Assembly: GCA_964247055.1 (NCBI GenBank)
Contig: OZ176051.1
Location: 5,208,001-5,272,000 of the forward strand
From: Paragordius varius
Lineage: Eukaryota; Nematomorpha
Length of the DNA stretch: 64,000 bases
Direction of reading: 5' to 3'
Below the pieces are notes generated by a model, which worked only from the letters and a program-made list of their open reading frames with translations, did not search any database and was not told the origin of the DNA. This document shows, piece after piece, positions 1-14,100 of this stretch; position 1 is the stretch's first letter; the number at the start of each line of letters is the position of its first letter. A program made the position numbers and the translations under genes.

Positions 1-223
1 TTGATATCCATCACACATAACAGTACAAGCAGGCGTAACTATACTTACGAAATAGCGAAAAATTGATCCGATCTTAGCTACAACGAAAACATTATTTTTC
101 CATACTTTTAGAATCAGGTCATTCTAAAAGCAAATTATTTATGATTTTTTAAAAAATTGTTATTTACATACACATATATCCTTAATTCGTTAAATATTAC
201 TGGCCTATTCTCAGCTCATTTTG

Positions 224-3200
224 ATGACGCTTTTGATATTTTGTTATGATGGCCACAACAAGAATTGGATTCATGGGTAATTAATTGATAGTTTTTTAAA
301 TTAATTTATATGAACTCTACTAGAAAATAATTACCAAATTAATTTATTTTAGGACATTCAATTCTGCATTTGTAGAATCGGAAAACTTGACTAATCAAAT
401 AGCAGCCATTCATTTTATCGAACAAAAGGATTCCGGAATCACTAATAGTACTTATTATAATGTAACAAATAATTTAAATGCTGAAAGCAAAAATAAAGGT
501 CAACAAAATGAACTGTTAAAGAGTTATAAAGCACTCTGTATAAATGGTAACATTTCCCTACCTACTGATCATCCAAAATGTACAAGGTTAAGGGAAAAAA
601 TCCGACAAGCCTTCATGTCCAAACTTGAGGAATACATGCTAAAAAATTATTACTTGACAAACAAATCACACATGGCTGTTTCTGATGGTAAAATAAAAAA
701 TGTAGGCCATGAAAAAATGCTAAAACATGCAAAAGATGTATTAAGTTTAGATGAAAAATTTATGCAAGCAGAACCAAAAATCCATTCCTTTCAAATAAAT
801 ATTAGCGATGTTGATGAAGAAGTGTTAAACAACACGTCGACATTAAATTCCGTAAGTTTGGAAAAAACAGTTAAACAAAATTACGATTCGGATACTACTA
901 TTGGGTTAGAGAAAGCCCCAGGAATAGAACAGAATATTAACAGTCAAACTACTTCAAACATCATGGATGATGATAGCATTAGACAAAATTTTAATATTAA
1001 TAATCAAAACAGTAATTACAATGTCGATAATAATTTATACGTACAAATGTTTTATCAAATGATGAAACAAAATTTGCAACAACAAAACAAATTGTTAATT
1101 TCAAATATTGCCTTAATACTGAAACGAATGGAGGCGCTATATGAAAAGGATCATGAACAAAATAAAAATATTTTACAACAAATACGCCAAGCTCTTCTTA
1201 GGTATTTTGGTCCTTCTCAAAAACCCAAATTTACTGATAAAATTATTGTAACAAAGCCGCCAAAATTATTATCTACGGATATTGTAACTCGTGAAAGCGA
1301 AATAGAAACAACAACACTTACTACTTTGTCAAAGTTAAGAAGTGAAGTCAAAGTTAAAATTAAACCCAATAAAAATACACCGCGGCCAAAGCTAGAGAAT
1401 TTAATCCTTACCCAAGATGATACATTCACTCAAAACTATGAATTATTCACTATGAAAAGTGCAACGATTGAATCCAAACCGATCCCTAGAGATTCTCTAC
1501 AATTTATGCGCTTTTCCCGAAAACTCGCAGGCAAACTTTTCGTCATGTTGAAGCAACAAAATAGGTTTAATAAAACTATATCATTTTAAAATTATGTTAA
1601 AAATATGAATATGCAATGAGAATTAATAATCAAGGGAACACAGTTTTTTTTGAGATCCAAGTATTTTAGTCTATTAATTCGAAATTTATGTTCTTATGGA
1701 ATATATGATTTCTTAGTTAATTTTTTTGTGTTTATTTCTTTAAAATACTTTAATTTCCCCCTAGTTACATAAAGGCCCTACTATCCTACATCATAAATTA
1801 TGCCCAAACCCAAAAAACAAAAGAGAGATTAATGTGGACCCTCATTAAAAGGTATCACATGTACGATTTAGCAATGACTCAAAGAATGCTAAAAAGAATA
1901 GAAACTCTCGATCAGGAAGATAATTTACGGGTAAAATTGCGGGCCCTAAAATTGAATAAACAAAATTTGATGGGTCAGTTATACCGCTTTTACGGGAGTA
2001 GGGCAAATCAGTATCCATCTAATGACTCAATCAATCATTATATTAACAAAGAGCTTGCAAAATTTTTGAAAATGTATGGAAATAAGAACGATACCTTTGT
2101 ACAAGAAGTACTTAATACGGAGTCTAATAAAAAATCAAGCAAAACTTTTGGAAAAGACGCTAAAATTATTACATTTAATCAGTTACCACCGAAAAAAGCC
2201 CCTAAATCAACTACTTATTTGACCCCAGAAACGGTTTTTATCTATTCTCATATTTTTAACCATTTTTAATATTCAAATAACCTTTAGATGATTTTTTATG
2301 ACCAATAAAAATTTAAAATTCAAAAATTTTGATTTCGTTTTGGTATAATCAGACATAATGGTTTTTCCTGTTTTCAGTTTATAAAAATAGGATAGTATAA
2401 TTAAAGCATTTCAAGAATGATTCACCATACATTTAGATATAAATACTATTAATTCTGTATAATAAATTTAGGAAACCCAAAAAACCTCTACTTTAATTAA
2501 TAAACTTAGTGATCAAATATCTCAAATCAGCTTAAAACAGACTTTGTTGGAGCCTAAAGCAAAGGCTTTAGCACAGCAAACAAAAGTCACACCAGGTTTT
2601 ATTTAAAAATATGTAATAAACAGTTTTAGAGACTTAATCTGAGGATATTTTCCTCTTTTTAACTATTTTTCTTTTTCATTGAAAGTTGTGCTCAATCAAT
2701 GTCAAAACCCTTTTTCATCTAACCATATAAATATTTTGTATTTCCAACTTAAATTCATTTCATTTATCTTATTTTTATAACTGTCTTTTATTTTTTGAAA
2801 AATTAAGTATTTAACTATATTTTATTATTAAACTAATCTCATAATAATTTTGTTAATAAGAGTTTTTAGTAAAGATAAGTAAACTAGGTAGAACCGGAAC
2901 AGTTTTTGGTTGCAATTAAAAATCATTTTTTCTCGTCGTATCGGTTCCACTTCTATAAAAACTGTTTCGAATCAAATGTTATGGTTCCATTTTTTGTTCA
3001 AAAGGTTTATGATTTGTTTTAGAGATAGCTTAATTGTTTTAAAATGTTACTAAAAAGCCATGAATAGATAAATTTTTATCATGTAATAATTACTTTTATA
3101 TTTGATAACAAAACAATATAAAAATATATTTTATTAAATGGAAGTCAATTTTGGCTTCTGGGAGGCGAGCCTTTTAGTATGTTTCCAATATTTAACATAA

Positions 3201-5890
3201 TGTTGACCTGATTTTGATAATTTTGTATTTGTTTAATAAAAAGTAATTTTTTCCATAGACAAGTAGCCCAAACTGAAAATTCACCGTTTGCTCATTTATG
3301 TTGTAGGCATAAAATTTACAGTGTATGAAAATAATAAGACTATATTATATTTAATAATATATAACCGCATTGGCAAAAAAATATAGAATGAACCATAATA
3401 TTTATTTTTTTTGTTTATCGTCCAAAACACCGGCACAAATAATGTTTCCTGACCTGATCCCTGATTTTTTTCATTTTATTATTTATAAAAATTGTTGTTT
3501 TTTCGAAAAAAGTATATGTAGATGCAACTACTCTACTTTAGCTTTTTTCTATAATCAAACTTTTTGACTAATATTTGTAAATGGTAAAAGAAAACAAATG
3601 TCCAATAAACAAATGCTTTTGACTGTAAAATTAATGTTGAGTAAAAAAACATGATATTTTCAGAAGCTTCGGCGGGTATATCCAAAAAAGTAGTTGCAAA
3701 TATGCATATGATACCAGGCATGAGTTGTTTTTAACGTCTTAAAGGGAGATACAAATACTAAGGAGGTTGAGGGCTTTGGGATGTATTGCAAACGAAAATT
3801 TATTTTAGAAAAATAGTATAAAACGGATTTTTCTATATAATGTTACACACTTTTTGGCATTTAAAATAATTTTGCCCTTTTTATAGAAAAACAAATGAGG
3901 CCGACCAAAATTTATCATGTCATAAACAACGATCAATCTGGCCATATTCGAACCAAGGTTAATATTTTTACTTATATATATATATATATATATATATAGT
4001 TATATATCCTAGCCTGATAAAATTTGGGTCAAAAATGTGGTTTTGAAATAATTTTAGGTTAGAAAAATACCCTACTTAAAAACCCAATGGGGCTCAATCG
4101 CATCTATAATAATAAAATGCAACATTGATATTAGCAGTTGAGCGATGTGGGAGCTGTTAACAGCTTTTTAAAAAGTGTTGAGAAATTTTTTGTGTTTTAA
4201 GGTGTATATCGCTTAACTACATATCTTAAAAAGTAGTCGTGTCCTGACACACGCCGCTGTGACTGAGTCAGATGCATTCATAAAAAAAATTGGGTTATTG
4301 TTAAAATCATCCTGCATTAAAGTATATTTATTAGGTGCAATACTTTAATATGATACCATGCAGTACAAATGAATGTTTGTTTTTAAAATTTTTTGGTCTA
4401 TGATTTCGATATTATTTCCAACCCAAATTAGTTATAACACTTTAGGTTTAAAAAAATCATTAATCACTTAATGTCTATGTTTAGATATTTAAAAATTTTC
4501 CGCTGCGATATTTGGAAAAATATCAAAGAGTCAGATTTTTGTTTTTAACCTTTTTACAAGAGGCGGACAAATTCTCAATCGTGGCCTACATCATAAATAA
4601 ACAGGGTAGAGAAATTCTTTGATCTCGTGTGCTGGAGCTCGACGAAACTACGCAATTTTCCAGCATCACTGTCAGCTCTCGTTAGGCGAGTGTTAAAAGC
4701 CTTCAGGAATCCGGATACATTTTAAATATTAAACCTTTAATAAAATAGGAAAAAAGAGACTTTAAATTGAATATTTTATCTACACTTCTAAAGCTCCATA
4801 TCAGAAAATGGTAAAATTTAGCACATTTGTTAAATATTTTTTTTGATGGAAGGTAAGTGCTTTCCAAAAAATACTATTTTTTTATATCATAAACTACATA
4901 TAAAAGGCAAACTATATTTTTATAAAATTTTATTTTTTAGATGAGGCTCCAAACCAATATTTTCGCCTCTTAAAATAAAGTGACTTTTAATTATATCCTA
5001 AATTTTAACATCAACAAAAGTTTTTTCCGATAAAATGAATATTTTGCCTTTTATTTATAGCAAAATTTCGTTGAAGCGCTGTTCTCACTATTTTGAAGCC
5101 TGATGAAAAAGGTATAAAAATACTTATAGTATAAAAATACTTTTTCTATATAATTCGATGATGCTAAACATTTCCAACACCTCAGTTTGATTAAAATATT
5201 TGTTTCTCTAATATAAATTGTGACTTTTACAAAAATATCCCAAATTTAGATATAGGATGTTGTTTGCTTTTATATGTAAAATATAATATATTCGTTAATA
5301 TCTTTTAGAGTGAAGCATTTAGCTTGCGCCAAAAAAATTTATATAACAAAATGTGCGCAAATGCCATTTTTTCATAAGGATCAGTTGCCACAAAAATGTA
5401 ATTAACTTTAACACGCGTAAGTATTAAAATCAAAAGCACCATGTTAAATCTGATACATTTTCCTATAGAATATATATATTTAACCAGAGGTATTTTTTGT
5501 ACCTCCGATTTTGGACGCAGTATATATATAAAATACATTTTTAACTAAGTTAATTGTTTTAAATATTGATGATTTTCATGAAAACTGAGCACAGTAAAAT
5601 ATAAAAAAGAATTTGAAGTTTTGTCAAAATGAATGGCTCAATACAGTTCAAGTGTTACCAACCTTAAATTATAAATTTGCGCTATTATTAATTAATTTTA
5701 TATTTTACGATATTTTTTAGTTTTGGAAAGATGGAAAAAAGAAGTCAGCAATGCAATTAAAATATCTTCATTATCCCAAATAGATTGGTGCATATCAAAC
5801 AAAATTCCATTTAATATTATGTTACCGTATACTGTGGTATACTCATTTGATATGTTGTCGCTATTTCTAAATAAAGTGGATCCCTGTTAA
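224..5890 (+). CDS. Unrecognised helical N/Q-rich protein, seven coding exons
   Basis: Coding exons 224-276, 353-1564, 1765-2233, 2472-2595, 3887-3957, 4563-4605 and 5721-5890 chain in phase (intron phases 2,2,0,1,0,1) with GT-AG borders, giving about 713 residues. The first Met follows a likely acceptor at 213-214, so a 5' exon may lie outside the window; in-frame codons before it are hydrophobic (LILAYSQLIL), so a signal peptide beginning further upstream is possible. The large second exon is Asn/Gln-rich with helical stretches (YQMMKQNLQQQNKLLI, KRMEALYEKDHEQ). Later exons are Lys/Arg-rich and helical (MTQRMLKRIETLDQE). The C-terminal exon (VLERWKKEVSNAIKISSL) is more hydrophobic and ends in Cys. 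AATAAA lies at 5893-5898, three bases after the stop. I recognise no domain. Exon chaining is confident, function unknown; the 43-nt exon rests mainly on phase agreement. Confidence 0.75.
4740..5510. repeat. Dispersed repeat family R1, copy 1
   Basis: Shares phrases with copies near 6700, 18900, 20180 and 48480: an atatcataaacta(c/t)ataaaa stretch, 'gaagcattta', 'aaagcaccat', and a short (TA)n followed by a 'ggtattttttgt' phrase. The copy occupies the last intron of the 224-5890 gene. No coding capacity seen. Class unknown. Confidence 0.5.
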
Positions 5891-5892
5891 AA

Positions 5893-5898
5893 AATAAA
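5893..5898 (+). promoter_or_regulatory. AATAAA polyadenylation signal of the first gene
   Basis: AATAAA directly follows the stop codon at 5888-5890, which supports 5721-5890 as the terminal exon. Confidence 0.6.
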
Positions 5899-6018
5899 TT
5901 AACATACAACCAAGCAAAATTTATTATTTAAAAATTAAAAATGCAATCTTATTGGAAATAAACGCATTAGCAAAGTCTAAAATTGATTTATGGAAGTAGT
6001 AATATGTTTCCATATTAA

Positions 6019-6685
6019 CCCTTCATTACCTGTGGGGGGTTGTGCACCCGAAAGCGATATTAAATTAGAGCATCTTAATAAGTATTCGAAATATTGACTT
6101 TAAAAAGATGCACACTTCATCATTTAGATGAATGATTTAATTTTTTAAAAAAATTGTAAAAACATCCAAAACTTTCTCGCCGCCATTTTTTTTTGATTTT
6201 ATTATATTGTTACTACAAGCAATATATGTGTATGATGGTTAAAAATGTAAATAATTAAATTTTTTTATTTTGGAGGCAAATTTTTAATATTTATTTTAAA
6301 ATCACCTGCATGTTTCAATCGTGTTTTGGAGCTATCCCATTTGGTACACTGGAAGTTAGAAAACTGTCAAAAACTTTTTATGTACTTCAGGGCACTTGAT
6401 TATCAAATTTCAACTAAAACATGAATAACAGCGATATTAATTCTCTGCGGTTAATACTACCCCACATGCAATAGTCTACAAAATAGAATTATTAAAATAT
6501 GTTACAATTTTACGGGGCTTTTACTAACCGTGTTTAATTTTTAAAAACATATTGAGATTGTTTGTATTTGTTGGCAAAAACCTTACATCGTATGATCCAC
6601 GATTTAATTGATGTGCTGGGTTAAATTAAAACTTGCCTTTACCAAAATTTTATTTTTTGCTATTAAACAGTAATGAATGAGGATA
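6019..6685. mobile_element. piggyBac-like MITE flanked by TTAA
   Basis: Perfect TTAA sits on both sides (6015-6018, 6686-6689). Left end starts CCCTTCATTACC; right end read inward on the minus strand is TATCCTCATTCATTAC, so the ends are imperfect inverted repeats sharing TTCATTAC. TTAA targets and a CCC start fit piggyBac relatives. About 667 bp with no transposase. An inner segment (about 6310-6450) resembles 30090-30290. Confidence 0.6.
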
Positions 6686-6699
6686 TTAATAAAAAAATT

Positions 6700-7270
6700 A
6701 TTGTGTATATTTGCTTAAAATGAGATGAAATATAAAGAGAATGGTGGTTAATATTTCAGTAAAATCACATATAGGAATGGTGGCCTTACGAGTCATCTAA
6801 AAAAACATTTACTTTATATTAGTCCATATTTGAAAATCGCAAAATTAGCGCACATTATGTTAAATTTTTATTGTGGAAAGCTAGATGCCTCATTCCAAAA
6901 ATCATCATTAAAATATAGAAGAAGCTCCATTATAAAAAGGTATATATTAATATGATATGAGAAAGCCTCAAATTTTTGGACCTATCTCTAGGGTTAGTTT
7001 ATTTAAAATACGCGTAAAAAATTTAATTAGATTATGATATCAAAAAGTTATTTTTTAAAAAATGCATACCTTGTTTACAGATTTATTTTTATCAAAATTT
7101 TGTAAAGCGTAAATTGTATTAAAAGTATGTTAGAGTTATAGAAACATTTTAAGATATAATACCTTTTTTATATAATGATGCTGAACACTATCATATGAAT
7201 TTTTATTATTCGTTCGTTTCTAAAATTAAGTGATATATAAATTGTGTTGGCAAAGATTTCCAAAATTTTT
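6700..7270. repeat. Dispersed repeat family R1, copy 2
   Basis: Matches the other R1 copies in 'cgcaaaattagcgcaca', 'tattccaaaaat(c/t)atca' and an 'aagatataata' phrase followed by a poly-T/tatata step. No ORF. Confidence 0.5.
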
Positions 7271-7702
7271 TAACAAGCAACACAAATGTTGGTATTAAGT
7301 TTCAAAAGACAAATTTAATAATCAATAATCATTATTCTTACAATAACTCTTATACTTTGTTTATTTTATCCATCAAGAATTCATTGTTTCATCATTCTAA
7401 ATTTATTCATAAAATGCCCCAAGAATAAATCTGACCTAATAAAAATCCATTTCATTATGATTATATTTATTTCAAACGTGTACGTTTCTAAATGTGCATA
7501 ATATATTCATTAGGCATTATAGTATATGTATACAATTATGTGGTGATTACAAATTAATATGCTGAAAAATAGGTAAAAAATTTACAAATTTTATCAAACA
7601 AATGATTATTAATATAGATATGTTATATATATAAAACTAGGAGAAGGGGTTAACAAAAAATGCATATTGACACATGGGCGAACTAATACACTACCTTGAT
7701 TA

Positions 7703-7706
<4 letters not shown>

Positions 7707-7739
<33 letters not shown>
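7707..7739. repeat. (TA)n microsatellite
   Basis: About 33 bp of alternating A and T in intergenic DNA. Confidence 0.9.
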
Positions 7740-7740
<1 letters not shown>

Positions 7741-8173
7741 GATAATTTTAACGTTATTTTATTTTAATTAAATAATAGGGAATACTAATATATTAAATCC
7801 GACATTTCAAAAACTATTCGTTAGTTATTAAATAAGTTTACAATAAATATTTAATACTGTGAAAAGAAAGAAAAACGAAATACTAATTTAAAATTCAATC
7901 ATTCAAAATATTGAAAATATATATATGAATCCAGAAATTTTATGTTGGCAAATTCAAAGTAAAATAAGCAATGGAAAGTAATCTAATCAAAAAAACTGTT
8001 TTTTTACAAAAATTGAGCCAATAAAAATTATTGATTGCCAGAAGATTGTAACATGTTATTGTTCTATTGCCACTTAAGACAAGTACAATAAATATCTACT
8101 TTCCGGAGAAAATTAAATTAAATTTTAACATAAAAAAATAAAGATTAATGGAACTCAGATGGCATAAAACGCG

Positions 8174-11100
8174 TTACGTAGCCGTCTTAATGGGTGAAAG
8201 AGTAGGCGCATTATTAGAGACAGATATAGATCCACTATTCGATGGGGTGGTCCTTGTCACAGAACTAACTACAACAGGATCCTTGAGTGGTATCACTTTA
8301 GTGGGTGAAGTTATGGATTTATTAACACCTATACAGTAATATGATACAATGATCAAATGTAAAACAAATTCAAGTTCAAAATAATTCCACAAAAGAAAAA
8401 TTTCTATCGATGGATAATAAGTTTACCTGCATCCGTTCCGTTCGCTACATCACTCCTTACATTTGAAGTATTTGTCGTGTTATTAATTTTTGCCGATGCT
8501 ATAAACCCATTGGGGAGAAACGAAGCAACCTTTTCCGACCCGTTTGTAGAGCCACTTGATTTTGCCGTCGGAGACGGGGTCGAATTCTTGGAAAGTGCCA
8601 TTTCAGCCCTATCGAGGGCCCGTAACATACTTTCATGATCAAAGTGAAGCAGCGAAGACTCTGCACTCTCAATTTCGGACCCTATTTCACTGTCAGTCAC
8701 GTCATTATCACTGTGTCCATTGTTATTCGGGTTAGCAGACTTGTCTGGTGCATTCAGTAAGGTATCCCCATTCCTTGCATCCTCCATATCACCTTCGGAA
8801 TCATCATTGGGGTTTTCTTCCATTTCATCGTTGGAGAGGGCCTTGCGGAATTCGCGGATATCCATGCGCTTAAGCGCTTCCCATGATGCTTGACCATTGT
8901 CACCAAAGAGTAAATTCATAATTTTGCTGTTATTACCAGCGGCCGTATTATTGGTGATTGTAGTGTCGCTTTCCAAAGAGGTTCTACTACTCTTAAAGCT
9001 CATGGTGGGAAGAGCTCGCTTCGTTGCTGGGCTCAAAGCTTTCTTAAGGTCAAAGTTCGAATCAGCATCGGTTTTTAGGGGTAATAAATGTTTCCCTATC
9101 CCGTTCAGTCCTATCTTATTAAACAGTCTAACAGCGAAGCCATCCCCACTGTTATGGTCAGAAGCAAAATCTGGATCACCAGGGCTCGTATCAGGGTCCA
9201 TTTTAGTACCAACAAAAAAGGCTACAAACAATTCCCTCAGATAATTTAACACGGCTCGTTTGGCTTCCTTCATCAACAGTATTATACCTCTCAAAGCCAC
9301 GAGCGTTTTGGCTACTAAACCCCCCTTGCACACCGCAATGTGATGCCTCAAAAGCAAAAGCTGACGTTGACTATGAATGAGAGCTGCACTCCAAGACGCT
9401 GGCAGAATGCGTATGGCAATGTGATCCATAAACAACATACCACGGATGAAGATACGTTCACACAAAAGGTAGTAACGGGAAGGAAATGTCTAAAAATCCA
9501 AAGGGAATAATTTTACAATATATAAATGTCATAGCTGTGCATGCATTTTGCATAAAAACATGGTTTGCTTAAATTTCGTGAATTTTCCTAAAAGCATAAC
9601 AAGCTATAGATAAATGTGCATCAATTTTCATATATGCATAATGTATAGCCATAATTAAAATACTTCTAATCCTATAAAACGTAAGACAATATAATTCTAG
9701 GCGTATAGTGCCTAGAGAATTTTTTAAAAATAATAATATTTAACACCATCAATGTCAACGCTATTAGAACACACTATAATATTTGATTGTTCAGATGGTA
9801 CTGGTAAAATAAATAAGGAGGAAAATAATACATACAATTGTATAGTAAACTAGTCCTGGAAATTTTTTTTCAGACGAAAACTTTGTTAATACCCAAGCAA
9901 GGTTCAGTGTTTTCTCGGGCAAACGTGAAATGGTATAACGTGTATCTCGATAAAACAATTGAATCTGTTATTTACATAAAATTACGCTAATTATAAATTG
10001 CATTAATATAATATAAACTTGATTTGTTAGTCAACAAAGGACCAAATATAGGGAAAAATTATTGAATAGTAGAAATAAATTTATTTTTTGTTTTTATTAC
10101 ATAAAAACTTGTGGTTTTTTTCAATACACTAAAAATATTATAAAATACAGATAAATAATAATAAAAAATAAAATATACTTGAACTACAAAAAACTTGGTG
10201 AGACTAACGATATGTGTTAAACGATCGAATCGGGTAACAAGCGTAATAAAAGCGAATTTAATTCTCCTAAACATGGAAAAGAAGAGGTACAACATTGATC
10301 CAATTAGGGTTGGTGTATCGCGATTCGTTTCATTAGTATCGCTTGCTTCTGTGAATGCAATAAACAAATTATAAACAGTCGCCTTTATTAGTGTATATTC
10401 TTTAAAAATACTAGTTAGGGCCTGTCAAGCGTTGCTGTGACTTAATCGACACGATTTATGAATCGGTTCAACATATTTTTCTCGAATAAACTCTGAGTAA
10501 GAAAATAATAACATTAAGATTCTATTAAACGTATTTATACAGTCATACCATATCTAACCATCCCTCACGTGTTAAAATGCAAATTTAATCATAATATGGG
10601 GGTAGGTAGTCGTCTGCCTCAAATTGTGTGTGGTGTTGATTGTACATTGAATAAATTAAAAAAAGTTAAATTAGCCTATTAAATAAAAAGCAATTATCAT
10701 GGCTGAATTGGTTCTACATATCAAAATGCTTAAAGTAGTAGACATCATTTAGATAAAGATTAGGTATAATGCAAATTCCTTAAAAAGCTTACCTTATTGA
10801 GGAGGATTTCAAAAATGTAACGCATTTTCCATTTTTTTACGACTACAGATATTTAAAATTTTTAGAATTCAAAATTTGTCTCAAAGTCATTTTTTATGTT
10901 TAGACATTTTACAGAGGGGAATTTAAAAAGACTACTCAGCTCCTACATTCGTGAGTAAAATATTTAGGACCATTTCGAATCATAGGCCTCCTTCGGTAAA
11001 ACTACTTTAAGCTATTGTCGGTAGGCTTAGGACCAGGTATTACTATCAAAAAACGATTCATCACGCTCTAGGGCCAAGTCTAGGCAATTTAAAGAAGCTC

Positions 11101-14100
11101 TTTGCAGTAGTAAATGAAATATAAATTATTAATTAATTAAAATGTTCATAACTAATATTATAAATTAATAATTTACCTATTCCCGCAGAAACAACGTTTC
11201 CGTTTCTTATAACATTTGTAAGGGATGATACAAATTTGGTAGGACTTCGAACTATACCCATAATAGTGTTGTTTGGCTTTTCTTCCGTTTTCTAATAATA
11301 TAACACCAAATTAAACACTATACAATATCCTTTAATTATACTAGCTGGCCCTGTCACGCTTCGCTAAGACGTAGTCTCACCGATAATTATTCTCAATAAT
11401 TTGCAATAACTTAGGTAATGGAGATAAAAAAATAATAAAAAACATATTTGATAAAAAAAATGTCTTTAATTATTTTTTTTACGGGTTTTTGCATAGGCTT
11501 AAATATTGTTTACTCGAAATTGACCATATTTAAACTGTCGCTTATTAAAGTTAATATACAATTATCATTGGATTTATTTTAAAATTTTCGTTTTACAAAA
11601 TCATGGTTAAATTTTTTTATTTAGAAATCGTGTTTGCAGCTGGGATCAAGGGATATAAAAAGTATGTTTATGGTCCCTTTTTAAAGGAATGAATGATATT
11701 ATACAAATTCCTAGAAATGTCTTTTACTAAACTCGTATGGCTTCTTAGGTTTTTTTGAAAATTAGCTCCAAAACCACGCCATTTTTGTATGACATCTCGG
11801 TTTTAAACCGGTAGACCCCTACTATGGAAAAGCGATCAGTTAAATTCTTTGCCTTTATGGGGCAAATATTTGGCATCATTTTTGATACCATCATCTCATG
11901 GGTTATTCGAAACAATACCTCAACACTATAAAATCGTTATAGATGGTGTATTTTTAGGGCATAAAGGCCCCAAATTAACGGCTTTTTTAACCTAGCTACG
12001 GGTAATTCACTTTTAATGAGCTCACATGGCTACATTATTTTCTGTAAATTAGCTCCAAAATAACGCAATTTCTATATAGGGGCGCAGTTTTTGGCGGGTA
12101 GCTCCTAACCCAGGGGCAGGTATAAAAAAAGCATTGGGCAAAATTTTTGCCTTTATATGGGGAACATCGATTCCATATGTTCCTATTAGACACATAGGTT
12201 TGCTGAAATTTAGCTCCAAAGGCATGCTGTATCGATATGGTGACGCACGAGGGTAGCCCCCTAACCAGCGGCTAAACAAAAAACGCTCGATTATTATTAC
12301 CTAGAAAATGCTCTCGTGGGATTTTCAAAAAATTGCCTTAAATCCAAAAAGTCATTCTATGGTGGGGAATTTTTCAGGGGAAGGGCCTAATTAGGGGTAA
12401 TTTAATAAAACCGCTCTCCTTATATTATTGCCCTTTTACGGGTAATATTTCAGGCCCTTATTCTAAAATTTGCCTCCAAAGTTATGCTGTATCGAAATGA
12501 TGGCGTAGTTGTTGGCAAGTAGCTCCCTACCCAGAGGCCAATATAAAAAAACGTTTAATAAAAAATTTTGCCTTTATGGGGGAATACCCGGAATTATTAT
12601 TCATTCCATATGTTCTAGATAGTTTTGGCTTTAAAACTAAATAACAATTCAATGATAGGAAATTTTTAGGGCGTAGAGGGCCTAATTAACCAGTAATTTT
12701 AAAGAACCGCTCGACTTAAATTTTTGCCCTTTTACGGGTAATATTTCAACCCTTATTTAACCTATATGGCCTGATAAGTTTTCTGAAAAAGAACTCCTAA
12801 ACAACGAAATTTCGATATGGTGGCTCAATTATAGGTGGTAGCTCCATACCCAGAGGCTAATTCAAAAAAGCGCTTGATTATAATTTTTGCTTTTTTACGG
12901 AGAACACCTGCTGGAATCATAATTGATTCCATATGCTCTCAATAGTTTTTGGAAAAATTGCCTCAAAACTAAAAAATCCTTCTACGGTGCAGCATTTGTC
13001 AGGGTGTGAAAAGCCTAATTAACCGCTAGTTTCAAAAAACCGTACGACCTAAATTTTTGCCTTGTGAATGATATTTTAAGCACCTATTGAACTCATATGG
13101 TCTGATAGGTCTTCTGAAATATAGCCCCAAATGCACGCTATTTTGATGTAACGGGCAGTATTTAGAGGGTATCTCCTTACCCAGATGCCAATATAAATAA
13201 AACGGGCGAATAAAATTTTTGCCTTTTAACAGGTAATATCTGAAGTCCTCATAAAATTTTTACGGTCTCATACCTTGGGTGAAAAATAAAAAACTATTTT
13301 TGTGAACTTTTGAAAAAAATGGCATTTTACGGTGGGAGCGGGTAAAAAGAGGGCTTAAATTAAAACAGCGAGCCGACTATGTACGGCGCAATAAAAAAAA
13401 AGTAAAAAAATCATATTTGTATAGGTTCCCCGGAAAATTGTCTCAAAAACACGATTTTTGTGGACTCGTTTTTCAAAAAAACCGTTTTTTAAACGGGGTG
13501 GGCCTGCACTGGGGGCCTAATTTAAAAAGGGACGAAGCTATTGTCGGGACATTAATTAATGATATTTTCGACATTTGGATTTGAATGTGTCTACTGGTTT
13601 TCCGGAAACAGATCATAAAGCCACCATTTTCCATTTTTAATATATAAACTCAAAGTTTATAGTCATAGTAAAATTTTTTAATTTCGTCATAAATGTGACA
13701 AAATAGAGGTATAAATGGAAGGAAACTTTGATCATACCTCTCTACTTGCAGATGTAGGTCTTCTAGCAGTCTCGTCAAGCTTTTTCAATCTTTGTTCTCT
13801 TAATTCGTTAAGCGTGGCCCGTAAATCCTGTACCTTTAACGCTGCCGAAGTTCCCCAAACTTTAATAAGCCTTGGATGGGACATGTGAGATGGTGGAGGG
13901 GCTAAAGATGAATTTTCAGGAACGAGATTTTCTGAATTGCTATTTTCTGGTTTTTTAGAGGAGGTTGGTGGTTCAGGCAAGTAATGATCAACAGTTTTAT
14001 ACATCCATTCCATTATGGCTATCCCAAAACGGGTACGGAAAATAATGGAATCCAAAACATAAAGCATAAAGAGAATCACATCTCCAACGACAGAACTACC

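Larger units (their letters stand above)
5899..8173. other. Intergenic region between convergent genes
   Basis: No exon recognised. It holds a TTAA-flanked piggyBac-like MITE, an R1 repeat copy and a (TA)n microsatellite, each listed separately. The flanking genes converge here, so both 3' UTRs must lie within it. Confidence 0.6.

Noticed and set aside
4618-4690. Second hammerhead-like stretch (ctggagctcgacgaaac)
   Set aside because: The CTGATGA core is absent and no GTC with pairing stem I follows.
8148-8339. Plus-strand ORF opposite the last perilipin exon
   Set aside because: It is the antisense shadow of exon 8174-8328, which fits the perilipin phase.
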